This document shows, piece after piece, positions 11,621 to 24,556 of a stretch of 64,000 nucleotides of DNA. Below the pieces are notes generated by a model. It did no database searches. It was not told the DNA's origin and saw nothing but the letters and a program-made list of their open reading frames with translations. Within the stretch, counting starts at the first letter, position 1, and each line of letters begins with the position of its first letter. Source of the DNA: Chelonoidis abingdonii (taxonomy: Eukaryota > Chordata > Testudines > Testudinidae); the NCBI RefSeq assembly GCF_003597395.2, contig NC_133773.1:70724088-70788087 (forward strand), read 5' to 3'. Position numbers and translations under genes: made by a program.

Positions 11621-12697
11621 TGAGAAATACCAGCATTGTCAGTTATTTTGAAAATTAGTCATTACATCCATTCATCTACATTTTAGGTAAGAGATAAGAT
11701 ACAGATAGCGAACCAACAATATGTATGTCCAAAATATCACACACTGCCAATTCAGCAGATGTAAGGCCAACCCCACAATAAAATCAAGGTGGCCCAAAAT
11801 ATTGAAGCAACTAGGAAATCCTGACAGCACTGATGAGAATTAGAAAGCCATGCAAAGCATGAGTGAGATATTATGTACCTTCATAGCACATATGAATGTA
11901 GTTAATAAAATATATAGTACAGTTTAGGGACTTTCAATTTCTGCCCTTCTATGTAGACTGTTGGGGACTTAAAGATTTCATGTGCCATTTAACATTACAA
12001 AACTGATAGCTCTGCACAGGCATCATCAATATTGAACACACAAAAAAGTTTAAAATAATATCTTAGTCACTAAAAGGCAGGCAGTTTGTGTGGTAGAAAA
12101 ATGAAGGTGATGAAGTTTATTAATGATGAAAAATGTATGTATTCTAGAGAAATGGTAATAGGTACCTTACAACTTGAGTGAAATATGATTTGTTTACTTA
12201 GGATGCATAATTCTAACTGGGGCCATGGAAACAGTGGCAGTATTTTAACTGATTAGTAATTAATGTACTCCAGTATTAAGCAATATTTATGAAAACAAAA
12301 TACTGGCACAAAAGTGAATATCAAAACTCAGTACTTCCTGAAAAATAGAATCGATACACTAACCTAATCTTTTGGAGATGAAATGCAAGATTAACCTATT
12401 TTTCCATATAAGAAAAAAAATATGAATCTCACAAAGCATTGTTTGTATAAATATGTATATGTGTATATCCATATTTTTAATTTTCATAACAAGTGCCATC
12501 GGAAGGGAGCAATGATTTCTTATTATTTTACCGTTAAAAATCACGGAAAGATGATACTATTTAGACTGTACTATCAGTTATAAGGGCACTGTGCAATCCA
12601 GCTGACATATTTGATAAATAAACAACAAACCCATAGGCTGAGTTTCCAGTCTAAATGCTTGATCGTTCAAGATATTGAGCACTCTGAGCACTGTCCA

Positions 12698-12815
12698 GCA
12701 AAGCACTTAACTATGTGCTTAACTTTAAGTCTGTGAATAGTCCAACTAAAGTCAATGAGATTACTCCTATGGTTTAAATTAAGTACGTGCTTAAGTGCTG
12801 GCTGAATCAGGGCTA
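12698..12815. repeat. Palindromic interspersed repeat (AGCACTTAA type)
   Basis: The left arm AGCAAAGCACTTAACTATGT and right arm ACGTGCTTAAGTGCTGGCT are inverted copies around a centre reading AGTCCAACTAAAGTCAATGA. Related, more decayed copies occur at 18350-18440, 27385-27487, 36903-36965 and 55752-55860. This looks like an old non-autonomous DNA transposon family. Confidence 0.6.
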
Positions 12816-13035
12816 GAATGCTTGGCACCTTGCATGATCAAGCTTAGCAGCACAGCAGATAGGATACAGTACAATACAAATAAAATGGAGAGAGTTTGGC
12901 TTGAATGTTTTTGTGTTTTGAAAGATCTGCAGAAACTTTTCTGCAGACCTCCCCTGGCTAAACAACAGTGAAGTCAAAGTTTAGAATGTTATAAGCCTTA
13001 TAGTAGAAATAAAAATCTTCCTTTTTTGTTTTGCA

Positions 13036-13997
13036 CAGGATGGATAAAAATTGATGATTTTTTAAAGAAAAAAGGTAAAAAATCAGACTGGTTTATGTAA
13101 ATTGTATTTTTTCTTTTAAAAATAAATGTTTAAAATGAATTCTGAATGTAATACAGAATACGTTAACGTCTGAGGTTATTATAATCTCGACACATTTTTA
13201 AGAAAATAATATGCTTTAAATCCACAAGACTATCAAAAACTGAGTTAAAAGCTGCTTTTTCTATATAAAGAAAGAATCAGGGGAAAAACATCAACTTCTG
13301 AGGTCAAGCTTTATAAATATGGCACAATAAGTCAGCCTAAGCAATTTAGAAGACTATTTCCAAACACTTTGGTGAGACTAGAAACTGAAGCTCCAGTCAC
13401 TTTCATTTCGGTATATCTGAAAATTTTCCCAGACTGAAATAATCTGTTTAAATCACTGACTACATTTAATTCCTCTCTTTAATATATTATTTAATCATTT
13501 ATGTGAAATGTGTTTTGATAAGAGATGTCTAGGTATCCAAAATATTTAAGCTTGTTAATAAAAATAAATTTTGTATGCTTTTTTGTGTTTAATTACATTC
13601 TAGTTACCATCCTAATGCAGCCTGACATAAATTATGAACAAGAAGTTAATTATATAGAAAATAAGCAATATATTACTCATTTTCAAACATACTAAGATTG
13701 TACAATTAATAAAAAACTGAAAATATTAAGCTAGATAGTTGCTTCAATAAATATATATTTTGGTATTGTGTACCCACCTAGGTAGCAAAAAGATGTACCA
13801 AATCTAATATGAAGGCTCTATTTAGTTGTAAATCAACATGTTTTAACAGTTATATCAACCACTGAAAATGCATCTTTCATTAGAAAATACTGAAGTACAA
13901 CAGAAAAGTATTAAAAAATATGATTTAGAACGCAGCTTTCCACTATGTGATTTAAATCACTCATTTAAATCACCTTGATTTAAATCAATCCACCATG
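13036..13997. mobile_element. Non-autonomous DNA transposon remnant, TTTAAATC-rich
   Basis: The left end CAGGATGGATAAAAATTGAT and the right end (reversed CATGGTGGATTGATTTAAAT) are imperfect inverted repeats about 25 bp long. The last 80 bp repeat GATTTAAATCA motifs. The flanks GTTTTGCA and TTTTGGTA resemble each other but are not a clean 8-bp duplication, so hAT membership is only suggested. The interior is AT-rich and non-coding. Confidence 0.5.
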
Positions 13998-14104
13998 TTT
14001 TGGTATCAGTTTCTGGGAGCACCAGAGAAAACTTGTCTGCAGATGAGTGACAAAAACAAAACTGGGTGTGTTTTCGTAGCTGGACCCATCCTTCCCTAAC
14101 AAGC

Positions 14105-15045
14105 CTAGTTCCGCCCTGAACTACAAACAGACTGGAGAGCCACTGTAAAGCATCTGTAGATCTTTCTTGCAGTCATGACTAAGGCAAAGCAGACAGAAAT
14201 TAATATCTGAGCCATGACTACAGAATCAGTTCTCAACTTCTTAGATCTACTCCTTTCAAACAGAATCATCTGCACTTTCCATTGGATTGAGTTGCGAAGA
14301 GATCTATCTGTGGATGGCCCCAGGTAAGACATATCTCTTGGAAAATCTCATTGAACAGCTCACATTCATGGTCATGGAAGTGGAGAACCCTTATAAAAAT
14401 ACCTCAGAGTCAGATGATGTATCACCCCCTATGTCCACTGAAGAACGGAGAGTGCCAATACTGGAGGTCAAGTTGGTTCCAGGCTCCAGGGAAGTACCAG
14501 ATTTATTGGTACAGAGGTTCAATAATGGGTTACCTGGTGAGGCAGCACTGAGGGAAGTCATGCTTGTATCAACTGGAAATCTTTCTCAGTACCTTCCAAG
14601 AGTTTGTGTGGGACCCCTATGGGTACCAAAGGACAAGACACTGTTGAAGATGGCACAGATGGAGCATAAGTAGGTACCAAGTAATACGTCAGTGCCAGCG
14701 GAGCATGTTTCTTTTTGGAGAGCTGGGCCTTTTCTTCTTTGAAAGTCTGGATGATGCTTACTTTGTTTACTACTGGAGCAGAGGCAGTCAGCAGGTTTGA
14801 TTTACAGGGAGGTGACCTGGACCCTGTGAATCTCAGCAAGTGCTCCACTAACAGGAGATTCAGCCTCTCCTCCCTCAACTTCTTAGATCTGCTCTTAAAT
14901 CTTGAACACATCTTATATTTGGAGCGGAGGGGAGATACTCCAAAGCAGTGGAGGCAGCTTGAATGTCTGTCACTGCAAGAGTAACACTGATAGCAGGTCT
15001 GGCAGGGTTTGAAACCCATGATGCTGGGCATAACCTGAACTTGAG
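14105..15045 (-). pseudogene. DIRS-like retrotransposon gag remnant
   Basis: The minus-strand open frame 14558-15031 begins MPSIMGFKPCQTCYQC and has a cysteine/histidine cluster (CYSCSDRHSSC...CLHCFG) followed by a basic stretch, RFKSRSKKLREERL. This arrangement, a Cys/His cluster with D-x-H-x-x-C-x-x-C-x-G and then an Arg/Lys-rich segment, resembles gag-like proteins of DIRS-type elements, which are known in turtles. It continues downstream in other frames into 14105-14332, where SRSKKLR recurs, suggesting a rearranged or duplicated piece. No RT or tyrosine recombinase was seen. Assignment is by motif resemblance only. Confidence 0.4.
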
Positions 15046-15469
15046 ACCACAGATTGAGGCTGGTGAAAAATGATAAAGGCCAAGTTTGGTCAAAAAGAGA
15101 GAAAGGGGGACACCCCTCCCCTCCAAAAGCACAATTTGTGCTAAATAAAAAAATAGTATGATACAGGAAATACTATAAAAATACAGGAAAAAAATAAGCA
15201 AAAGATACAGTATATCCATGTGTCTAGCTAATGGACACATTAACAGCACTCTGTCTCAAGCTGCAGTTTGTAGAGAAGGAACTGAAATGGTGGGGGGTCT
15301 GCCTCTCTCTGAATACCTTGGTATTGGAGCACAAAGGTGTTTAGAGTGCATGATGGAACCGTGGATACTGCTGATGAAAATCTCAAATCAAGAATGCACA
15401 GACACGTGCACATCTTGATATTGTGCTACCCACAGGGATGCTACTTGATGAAGAACAAAAGTTTCTCTT

Positions 15470-15893
15470 CCTAAGAACAACAAAAATGATTAAAGATCTA
15501 GAAAACATGAAGACTGAAAAAAAATGGGTGTATTTAGTCTGGAGAAGAGAAGACAGAGGGTACATGACAACAGTTTTCAAATACAGAAAAGGTTGTTACA
15601 TGGAGGAAGGAGAAAACAATTCTCGTTAACTCTGAGGATAGGACAAGAGTCAATAGGCTTAAATTGCAGCAAGGGAGGTTTAGGTTGGACATTAGGGAAA
15701 AATATCCTGCCAGGGTGGCTAAGCACTGGAATAAATTGCCTATGGAGGTCGTGGAATCTCCATTATTGGAAATTTTTAAGAGCAGGTTAGACAAACACCT
15801 GACAGGGATGGTCTAGATAATAATTAGTACTGCCATGAGTTCAGGGGACAAGACTAGATGATCTCCCAAGGTCACTTCCAGTCATATCATTCT
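15470..15893 (+). mobile_element. CR1 LINE 3' end
   Basis: Includes the coding motif AATGATTAAAGATCTAGAAA (MIKGLENM), the SLEKRR block and TTAGGTTGGACATTAGGGAAA, and ends ATGATCTCCCAAGGTCACTTCCAGTC...ATTCT, the CR1 3' UTR. It is 5'-truncated and frameshifted; pieces of frame survive at 15423-15790. Confidence 0.8.
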
Positions 15894-16094
15894 AATTTCC
15901 AGCTTAATCCCAGGACTCTACCAGAGCCTGCTCACTCCTAGTGTCTCTGCTTTCTCACAGCACCCCTACCCCCACACAGCTTGCAGCTGCTCTTTATAGG
16001 GTAATCATCTGATCCCTCTCAAGTGGGCCTCATCCTGTAATCAGGGTTGGCTTAACCCCAGGTTGTCAGTCCGTGGGACAAGCCAACCTGTTAC
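15894..16094 (-). mobile_element. Partial LTR, same family as 24557-25064
   Basis: On the minus strand it starts TGTAACAGGTTGGCTTGTCC and continues with GGGGTTAAGCCAACC, GATTACAGGATGAGG and a TATA box CCTATAAAG. The order and wording match the plus-strand LTR at 24557 (GGGGCTAAGCCAATC, AATTACAGGATGAGC). Its 3' part is missing where it abuts the CR1 end. Confidence 0.6.
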
Positions 16095-17180
16095 AGGGCC
16101 TGATTCTGGGGATGATAATGGTGGCAGACCAAGAGATGAGTAGGTGGGCCAAATGTGACCTTTGCCCCTCTGCTCAGGAGAGATCTCACAGAAATATAAT
16201 ATAGATGGAGGCTGCATTGCATTTCTGCTGCTCCTTTAAAAGTGGTGTCCAGGGGCAGTTGCATCCCAGGAAATCTCTGGCAACATGGCTCCAATAAACA
16301 TGTTATCAGGGAGCAGGGTAGTTCTGCAGAAAAAAGAAATGCTATGGGTCACAGGGACTCTATGTAGACTCCCCAGTGCGTCCTGCATTCCTCGGTATAT
16401 CCAAAGGTTTTGTGAGCCAGACCTTTGCTTTCTTCCCAGCTCTGATAAAAGAATGAACAGTGGAATCTCATGGAACTTCCTGCCCATCCCTAAGATGGGG
16501 AGGCTGGCAATCTGGGCAATTGTTTGGGCCAGTCCATACAGGCCAAGCTGAATTATGATGCAACTGAATAGCAAAGTTTAAAACAAACAAAAATTGAATT
16601 TAAGTGTCAATGAGATCTCAGAAAGTACTCTAACAAAATGTGTGTGTGTGTGGGGGGGGGGGAACCACACACAACAAAATTGTGACAAAATGAAGTTATT
16701 AAAAAGGATTTTCAAACATTAATATTAGAAAAATTCAAGAAACTTAGATAATTTTTTCACGTCTTAGCTCATAGAGCCAAGAAGCGAATATTTCATCAAA
16801 ATGAGCATTTCCCAGAGTACAAAAAATATTTTGTGAACATCAGTGAAGTTACTGTATTTGTTCTGTACACAATGCAAGTGTTACTTACCGAAGAGAACAG
16901 TGACTGAAAACTTTGTCCTGATGCAACATTTTCAAGTAGGAGGAGATGCAGGAATAAAATATTAATGACAAAAACATCAGTAACAAGGAAATGGGGGGGA
17001 AAGTTAAACGAAACAGTATCTCAAATCACCTTGTTGCTGAAGAGTAACATTCAAACGGTAAGATTTTTTTAATCTTTCTCTTGATATTCTTGGCTGCACC
17101 CAGCACTCTTGATTAAAAGTGTCTATATAGTTCATATAAAAGATCAAACAACCTAAAATTTTGCCCTCCTGTGGGAAGGA
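16095..17180. other. Intronic sequence with nothing recognised
   Basis: A moderately GC-rich stretch at 16095-16560 contains overlapping open frames on both strands with no domain; it could be an unrecognised repeat. A (TG)n(G)n tract lies at 16640-16662. Confidence 0.4.
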
Positions 17181-17199
17181 TATCTGATGCATTCACCTT

Positions 17200-19970
17200 T
17201 ATGTTCACTGAACAACAGCTTTGTAAGAAAATTACGCAATTCCCTAATTTAACATTTCATTGTTAAATTTTCTAACATTGTTTATAAAAAACACTTCCTA
17301 TTAATTTTGTTATTTTAAACTGTAAATCCTTTATGCACTTTACATGTATTTTGAGTAATGATTTTACGTTTCATAATTTTGCTGTTCTCTAATATTGTTG
17401 TCATCAATTTCCAATCACTCTAAGACAATTATTTAATTAAATTCCATATAAACACAATGGAAACAGACAAGTTTAAAATTGATCAGGACCATGGGAGTTC
17501 TAGCATTAGAATTGTTTGAAGTATCAAACCCTTACTGATTTTTACTTAGTTCAACTTAAATTTGCACATTTAAAAGACGTCCCTATCACTAAGGCCCCAA
17601 TGTATTTAGGTAAAATAATAATGTGATATTCTGGAATGATCACTTGACAAGAAATGCAAATGTTTTTCATAAGTGCTTTCTGTGTTAATCTAAGTGTCTG
17701 ACCTTTTTATAATGCAATTTTTCAGTCATTTCTCTTTGATTTATCATCTCTGATGAAGGCTGTTTTTTCATTTTATGGTGTCAAAAGAATTATTAAATAG
17801 CTGTCAATCATACTATGCTTATCATTTGTCTTTTTACAAAACAAGAAAATTAAATAGTTTTTATGTCAACTTAGTAGGGTTTGCATCTTTAAAATATGCA
17901 TGCAGTCATTGCTAGTACCACAGGCAAAAAAATAAAATAACCAATCCCCTTCAAGCCTCCCCCCCTGCAACTTTTGTACACAAAAACTAAAAAAATTCAT
18001 TTTTCTTTTTCAGATTTTTTCCCCATGGAACAGAATAAACAAGCTACTTCTTTTGATTGAAACCACTCCTCCCCCCCCCGTCACTAAATTCAGATAAATA
18101 ACTTTAGATTCAGTCTCTATTAATATTTTCCACATGTTCAGAAAGGCACTATATTTTCAGTCTGACAATGTTCAAATGAGGAAGAAAGACATAACATTTG
18201 TGACACAAATATAATATTCCTGGATCTTAAAACAAAGTAAGATTAAATTTATGTATTAACTTTAGAATTAAAAGAGTTTTTCCAATAACCTTAGTTTTCC
18301 TAAGAAAAAACAAACAAACAAACAAAAAACACCTTCCGATGTATGGCCCCATTTCAGCAAATCACCTAAAAAACCCACACACTTAAGTCCCATTGATTTC
18401 AAGCTAAACCTATGCTTCAGTGTTTTGTTAAATAAGGGCATGAATAACTAATATTAAAAGCAAAACAATAGCATTTTTGTGGCTTAGTTAGATTTGGGTA
18501 TAAAATAATATGTTTTGGTTCTTGTTTGAACAGAAGGCTGGGTATTTATTTTAAATAAATGGCATCTTAAAAATTAAATAAAAAGACAGCATATAGTAAA
18601 TGTCTAGAAATCTAAAGACATTATTCTAGGAATACATACATGGAAATTATAGTTTTGCTTAGATTCCATCATATGGTTTCTTCTGTTGGTTGTTTTTCTC
18701 AGAATGTTAACATCACAGAGACAGAGGTCACTATTACATATTTTACTCATCTAAAAAAAAAGTGTGTCAGTGAAATGGAGATAAACGAGACAGGTAAAGT
18801 TGACTAAATCTACTGCCACAGCTCATCAAGGTAGAATGTTGATAAAAATACTTTCATTAAAATATTAATAGAAGTGCCTCCATTATTTACTAACTGGTGA
18901 AAAAACTACTGGATTACTTTCTCTAGAAAATGGCTAATTTTCCAACATACACAGGGAGCTGTGCCTAATAGTTGAACAGATTGGTTGCCACGAGTGGTTT
19001 TTTTTTTCCCATTACAGAAGCAGGTTGATATTACACCTTGATAGTTTTTAAAGCTCTGCGGACAATGTAATCTTCATGCTACCTGTATGTCTCATAGCCC
19101 CATAAGTGCAGTGCTGATACTGTGCTTGCTCCTGATGTCAGTACTGCTCTTTCCCCAATCCTTGTCTTCCTAATGCATCTCAATCACAGTGTTTGGCTTG
19201 AAAGAAATTCTGAAGAAGAAAATTCTTTATTTACAAGAAGTACAATAATCAGTGTCTGAACTCTGTAAAAGTAGGATTTCCATTTTTTTCCCTTTAAATA
19301 TAGATATTACCACTACATATTTGGTATGGTCAGTCACTAATTCTGGAGTCTGCAGGCAGCTTAAAGTTTTGCTTTCTCCACTAGCATATTTATGCATCTT
19401 TTATATTAAACACGTTGCTGGCTGGTGGGTAGAGAGCACCAAGCTTGAGCACGCAAGTATTTCATGCTAACATGTCATATATGGAAATCTCTCCTCTTAG
19501 GTTATACCATTAGAGTGACATCACTTCCACCAAGGAACAGGGACGGTGTAAACACTTAAGACAACTATTTAACTTGATGAGATAAATGCTGCTACTCTTT
19601 TTTCTACTTTTAAAAATCTCTCTTTACAGCCACCAAACCTCTTCTATTTGCTCTTATGAAGAGACTCAGTTGTCAGGTTAGAGGTCTATTCATTAGAGGT
19701 ATACAGGTGATAAAATATTTATCACCCACATCTATCCATGTTGATTTACTCATGCTAAAATGAAAATAATCACATTCAAGGGGTATGTTAGATTTTCAAG
19801 GATGATAGTTCAATATAGTGGGAGTATCTTGTCTACCACCAGTAATATCCAACCCATAATTAAGCAGAGAACCCCACTAATGTAGGTACCCAAATCTTTA
19901 CATCTTCCCTTACATTCACCATGCATGTTGGTATTTTCCCCTACTACAGCTTCTTTCTAAAAAATCATTT
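17200..19970. other. AT-rich intronic block without recent mobile elements
   Basis: Apart from a decayed palindromic repeat at 18350-18440 and simple tracts (18062-18080 C-rich; 18308-18330 CAAA-rich), no transposon ends are visible. It is the longest stretch of the window without a recent insertion. Coding potential is absent: frames are short and stop-rich. Confidence 0.45.
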
Positions 19971-20299
19971 CAAGGTTAGAAAATGGTATGGACAGGATGG
20001 GTTAGAGTTCATTAGTCCCTGGGAGCCTTTTGGAGATATTGAGGAAATAAGTTCCATCTTAACCACAGGGGAATGAAACTGAAAATGGAAAATTGTTTTT
20101 GACGGGGCAGAGGGGTAGAGCATGACAGGAAGTAACTGAGAGAAAGCTAACAGATGTTAGAAAACACTCAAGGATATATCACAAATACCACAGTGTCGGT
20201 GGTTATATATTCCAGAAGGACCCTTAAAATATCATCTTAGGAATTATGTACTGAGCTTTCAGTAGAAAAAGGTAATAGAGGATAAAGAGGTACAGGCAT

Positions 20300-20620
20300 C
20301 AATCCAAACAAAAACAGGATTTTGGTTAAATCAGGCCATTAGCAATGGCCGTAATGCTAGGAGTAAAAAGTACAATTGTCTTTATGTTAATTCTAGAAGC
20401 CTATAACCACAAATGGGACAGCTGGAACATTTAGCTTGTCAAGAAGGTATCAATATATGGGAAATCTTAACTCAAACAGAGTAGGATAATAACTATTAGT
20501 AAAATTAGGTAATCACTAACTATGATCTATATGGAAAGGATAGGTTACACCACAGAGAGATGAATTGGCATACACATAAAGGCAATCAAAGAGGAAACTA
20601 GTGAGAGTTATTCCAGAGTA
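20300..20620 (+). pseudogene. CR1-like LINE endonuclease remnant
   Basis: A reading with stops gives CLYVNSRSL, then MGQLEHLACQEGINIWEI (from about 20376), resembling the N-terminus of CR1-type AP endonucleases (LYVNARSL...KMGELE...YDIIGI). About 100 bp on is a GYTLFR-KDR-like stretch. No RT follows directly. It may be the 5' half of the element whose later region appears at 22640-24149, or an independent decayed copy. Confidence 0.5.
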
Positions 20621-20959
20621 GGGGGTATGGAATCTACTTGGTTACAAAGCCTAAATGTATATACAAGGTATTGTTATAACCAGTATCCCATGTATTCGGC
20701 AATTCTTCAGCAAGGAAATTTGATGCAGAATCCATGTTTGGGAGGCCAGAGGACTATTCTTAAATTCTTCCTAGTGCAGTTTCTGCTACTAAAAAGTGGT
20801 CAGAAAAGACAGAGTGGATCACCAGTTGGGCGTGGGGGGGTTGAGGGAGCTACCTTCAAAGTTTCCCAGCTGAGCTGTCTTATGACAAGTCAGGGACTTC
20901 CTCTCCCAGAACATTAAATTTACAGACACTAATGAGACCAGACATGACTCATCTCTATG

Positions 20960-22630
20960 CTAATCAACTAGATGTTTCACCCTTTTCAAATCTTTGTAAT
21001 CTAGAATTATGCTTTAAAACCCAGCTTCTACATTATAATAACTAGAACTTGGATTGGATCATCATGTGGCAGTAAAACACACCAGGCACTTCCAAAATTT
21101 CAGCTTTCACTTAAAAAAAAAAAAAAAGTCTCTAGCTGTTATGGTTACTGTGCACTGAGTGTACCTGATGCAGAGATCTCTATGTGAGTCTTCAGAAAAC
21201 AAAGAACAGCTCCTCAGAGGTAAGAACTGACCCATTCATCTCAGCGAGGGGTTAACTCACAGTGATAAATTAAAATTCAACGTTATGAACTATTTAATTC
21301 CTCATATAAAAGAGGGAGGGAGGATCACAGATATACAGAATTTACTGTGAGTGATATCTTATTTGGGGCATTCTCTTGTGAGATTCACCTTCCCAATCAA
21401 CGGGCACAAAACACCATCGGAAGTCTTAGTGATGATTTATGGATTGAACCATTTCTGTAGCCTCATGACACGTGGCTGTATATTTCCATTTTATCAAACC
21501 GAGAGGACATGCCAGTGTGTGTCAGGTTATGTCTATACTGGGGATTGGCAGGAGAGCACTCAGGTTAGTTTAGTCAGGGTGCGAGCATCCCCACTATGAA
21601 GCCATATCCATACTGTGTCCTCTCGGTTTCTGCACTCACTCATGTGTGTCTGGGAGCATATCCCTCGGATCTTCGTACTGAACAGACACTCCAGGTTACT
21701 CAAAATGTGTCAACTGCAGAAGATCCTGTCTGTCCTTCAGAGGGGTGGGATGAATTGCAGGAAGGTCACTGGAAGACTATCAGCACTTGAATGATTTAAC
21801 ATGTGTTCTCACAGTAAAGGTGGCGTGTTCTAGCCTAAGTTAAAGCAGAGCACAAAGGATAAAACCTGTGTGAAAGCCCTGTTAACTGTGCAATGCAGGC
21901 TCACCTGGAATGTATAGTAGAAATTGGGGAATGAGGATGACAATAAATTAACGTTAATTCCAGTTTAGAGAAAGGTGACAATGAAAGGAGGCTAGAAATA
22001 GTAACCAGAGGATATGACAAAGCTTATATAATTAAGGATGTGGGCCCACTATTACCCACATTTGCAATTTAAGAGGCTATAACTTATTCTCTCACATATG
22101 GACAATGCTATCAAGGTCCATGCACTGTCCTATCAAGATCAGATTATTGTGAAGTGCTCTAATTGGGGGTACACCCTAAATTCATTTGGAAACTGAATCT
22201 TGCGTAGAGACTGGCTGCCCATGTGTTAAGTGGAATATCTCACTCTAGGCAGTTACCACCAGTGGGATCTAGATCAACTGCCTGTTGGTTTAACGGTGGA
22301 GTTTAGAAGGCTGACTTTGTCCTATAAACACTAAAGGGCTTGCTTACTTGAAAGATCACCTCTTTCCTCATGTGATATTGCTGCAGTAACAATCAGCACA
22401 GACATTCAACTTGGAGCCCATTCAGTCTATAAGAGAGTGAACAACGGACAAGGTTGTGGTTTGTTTTTAGCTGGTTGGTTCCCCTCACACACCTCCCACC
22501 TCGAGGACCCACTGACTTTGGAATTTGTTTCCCACTGACTCACATGCAGCTTTACACATCTTTCTAGGTAAATTATGGAAGATATTGCCTTCCTTTAAGA
22601 CATCAGATATTTGGCCATTTGTAGAGATAG
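20960..22630. other. Intronic sequence, mostly unrecognised
   Basis: The stretch 21530-21840 begins GTTATGTCTATACTGGGGAT and ends near TGTTCTCACAGTAAAGG, faintly like a decayed Harbinger-type element with inverted halves, but termini could not be fixed. The open frames at 21351-21790 fall in this part and have no domain. The rest shows nothing recognisable. Confidence 0.35.
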
Positions 22631-22639
22631 GACATAAGA

Positions 22640-24149
22640 CAGTGATCTGATCCAGAATGGCAAATCCTGAAAATCAAAAAGGAATCTTACAAAAAGAGGA
22701 AAGATGGGCAAATTGCTAAGGAGGTGTAACAAAGAATAGTACAAGTATGTAGGGATAAAATCAGAAAGGCTCAGACACAAAATGAGTTATACCTAGCAAG
22801 GGACATAAAAGCCAATAAGAAAAGGTTCTATAAGTATTGTAGAAGCAAGAGAAAGATGAAGGAAAGTGTAGGTCCCTCCTTAGTAGAAAAGGAGAACTAA
22901 AAGATGACACCAAAAAGGCTGATGTGTTTAATACCTGTTTTGCTTCAGTCTTCAGTAAAAAGGTTAACTGTAAGTAGATGCTTAATACAATCAATATTAA
23001 CAATATGAGGGAAGGACCAGAAGCCACAATAGGGAAAGAATAGGTTACAGTTAGATAAATTCAAGTCAACAGAGCCTAAGTGGATATAGATGTGATATGT
23101 CTTGCTTTTAGAAAAGCTTTTGATATAATCTCACATGACATTCTCATAAACTAGGGAAATTTGGTCTAGATTAAATTACAATAAAGTAGGTGCACAACTG
23201 GTTGAAAGACCATATTCAAAGAACACTTATCAATGGTTTGCTATCAAATGGGAGGATGTATCTAGTGAGGTTCCATGGTGGTCTTCCTGCATCTGGTGCT
23301 ACTCAATATTTTTTTATTAAATGGCTTGGATAATAGAGTGGAGAGCATGCTTATAAAATGTGCAATGCCACCAAGGTGAGAAGGGTTTCAAGCACGAAAG
23401 GAGAACAGGATTAAAATTCAAAATGACCTTGATAAACTTGAGAATTTTTCTGAAATCAGCAAGCTGAAATTCAATAAAAATAAGTATACAAATACAAAAT
23501 GGGAAATAAACTGGTTAGGAAGAAAAAGATTTGGGATTATAGAGGATCACAAACTGAACATAAGCCAACAATGTGATACAGTTGCAAAAAAGGCAAATAT
23601 CATTCTGGGGCATATTAACAGGAGTGTCACTTTAAAACACAGGCAGTAATTATTCCAGTCTATTTGGCAGTGATGAGACCTCAGATGGAGTATAGCATCC
23701 AGTTTTGGGTGCCACATTTTAGGAAAGAGACTGGAGAGACTCCGGAGGAGAGCAACACAAGTGACAAAAGGTTTAGAAAAAACTGATCTATGAGGAAAGG
23801 TTAAAAAACTGGGCATGTTTAGTCTTGAGAAAAGAAGACTGAGGGTGGACCTAACAACAGTCTTCAGTATCTTACAGGCTGAAGAGGGTGATCACTGAAG
23901 TAGTAATGGGCTTAATCTGCAGCAAGGGAGATTCAGGTTGGATATTGGGGAAAACCAATAACTTTCCAACGATAAAATGTTACCAAGGGACATTGTGGAG
24001 TCCCCGTTATTGGAGGATTTTAAGAATAGGTTAGATGAACACTTGTCAGGGATTGTCTATGTATATTTGGTCAAGCATCTGCTTGCGGGGGCTGGAGTAG
24101 AAGACTTGTCAAGGTCCCTCTCTACCCTATGTTTTTATGATTCTATGTA
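22640..24149 (+). mobile_element. Decayed CR1 LINE, endonuclease/RT linker to 3' end
   Basis: Starts near the TTACAAAAAGAGGAAAGATGG motif of the ORF2 linker. It passes through TAGCAAGGGACATAAAAG, the RT block around TTTAGAAAAGCTTTTGATATAATCTC (KAFDII) and the tail region encoding CDTVAKKANIILG. It ends in the CR1 signature TTATGATTCTATG at about 24136-24148. The frame is destroyed by indels; it is older than the copy at 38881. Confidence 0.8.
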
Positions 24150-24556
24150 CTGAGGTAGAACTAAGTGTCCCAATCTCTTCCTACTACCTCTAAGTTCAGA
24201 TTCTAAATGGCTCTCTCACATAGCTTTGTCTAATAGCACTATCTAGGCAGGGATGACTGACACTAGTTGAATATATCCTGTCTCTATTCTTATGAAATTT
24301 ACTATTCTTAGCTTCAGCAAAAATATTTTGCTACAAAAAGCAGCTCACAATATGTTTACTACATACAGCTGTGGGTGGATAAGACAATACATACACACAG
24401 AGAGCTATACATTGCAGTAGGTGAAGCTGAGTTTGCCATGGTATGAGTAAAAAAAGTTTTTACAATTTAGGCAAAGGTTTCATTCCATCAGCTAGAGCCT
24501 CAGACAACATCTATTTGGTCTGATCCCTTTAACATGGTATGATAGCTAGAAAAGCT

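Noticed and set aside
14287..14673. 128-codon plus-strand open frame that looks protein-like
   Set aside because: It is antisense to the DIRS-like gag remnant read on the minus strand, and no family was recognised in this strand.
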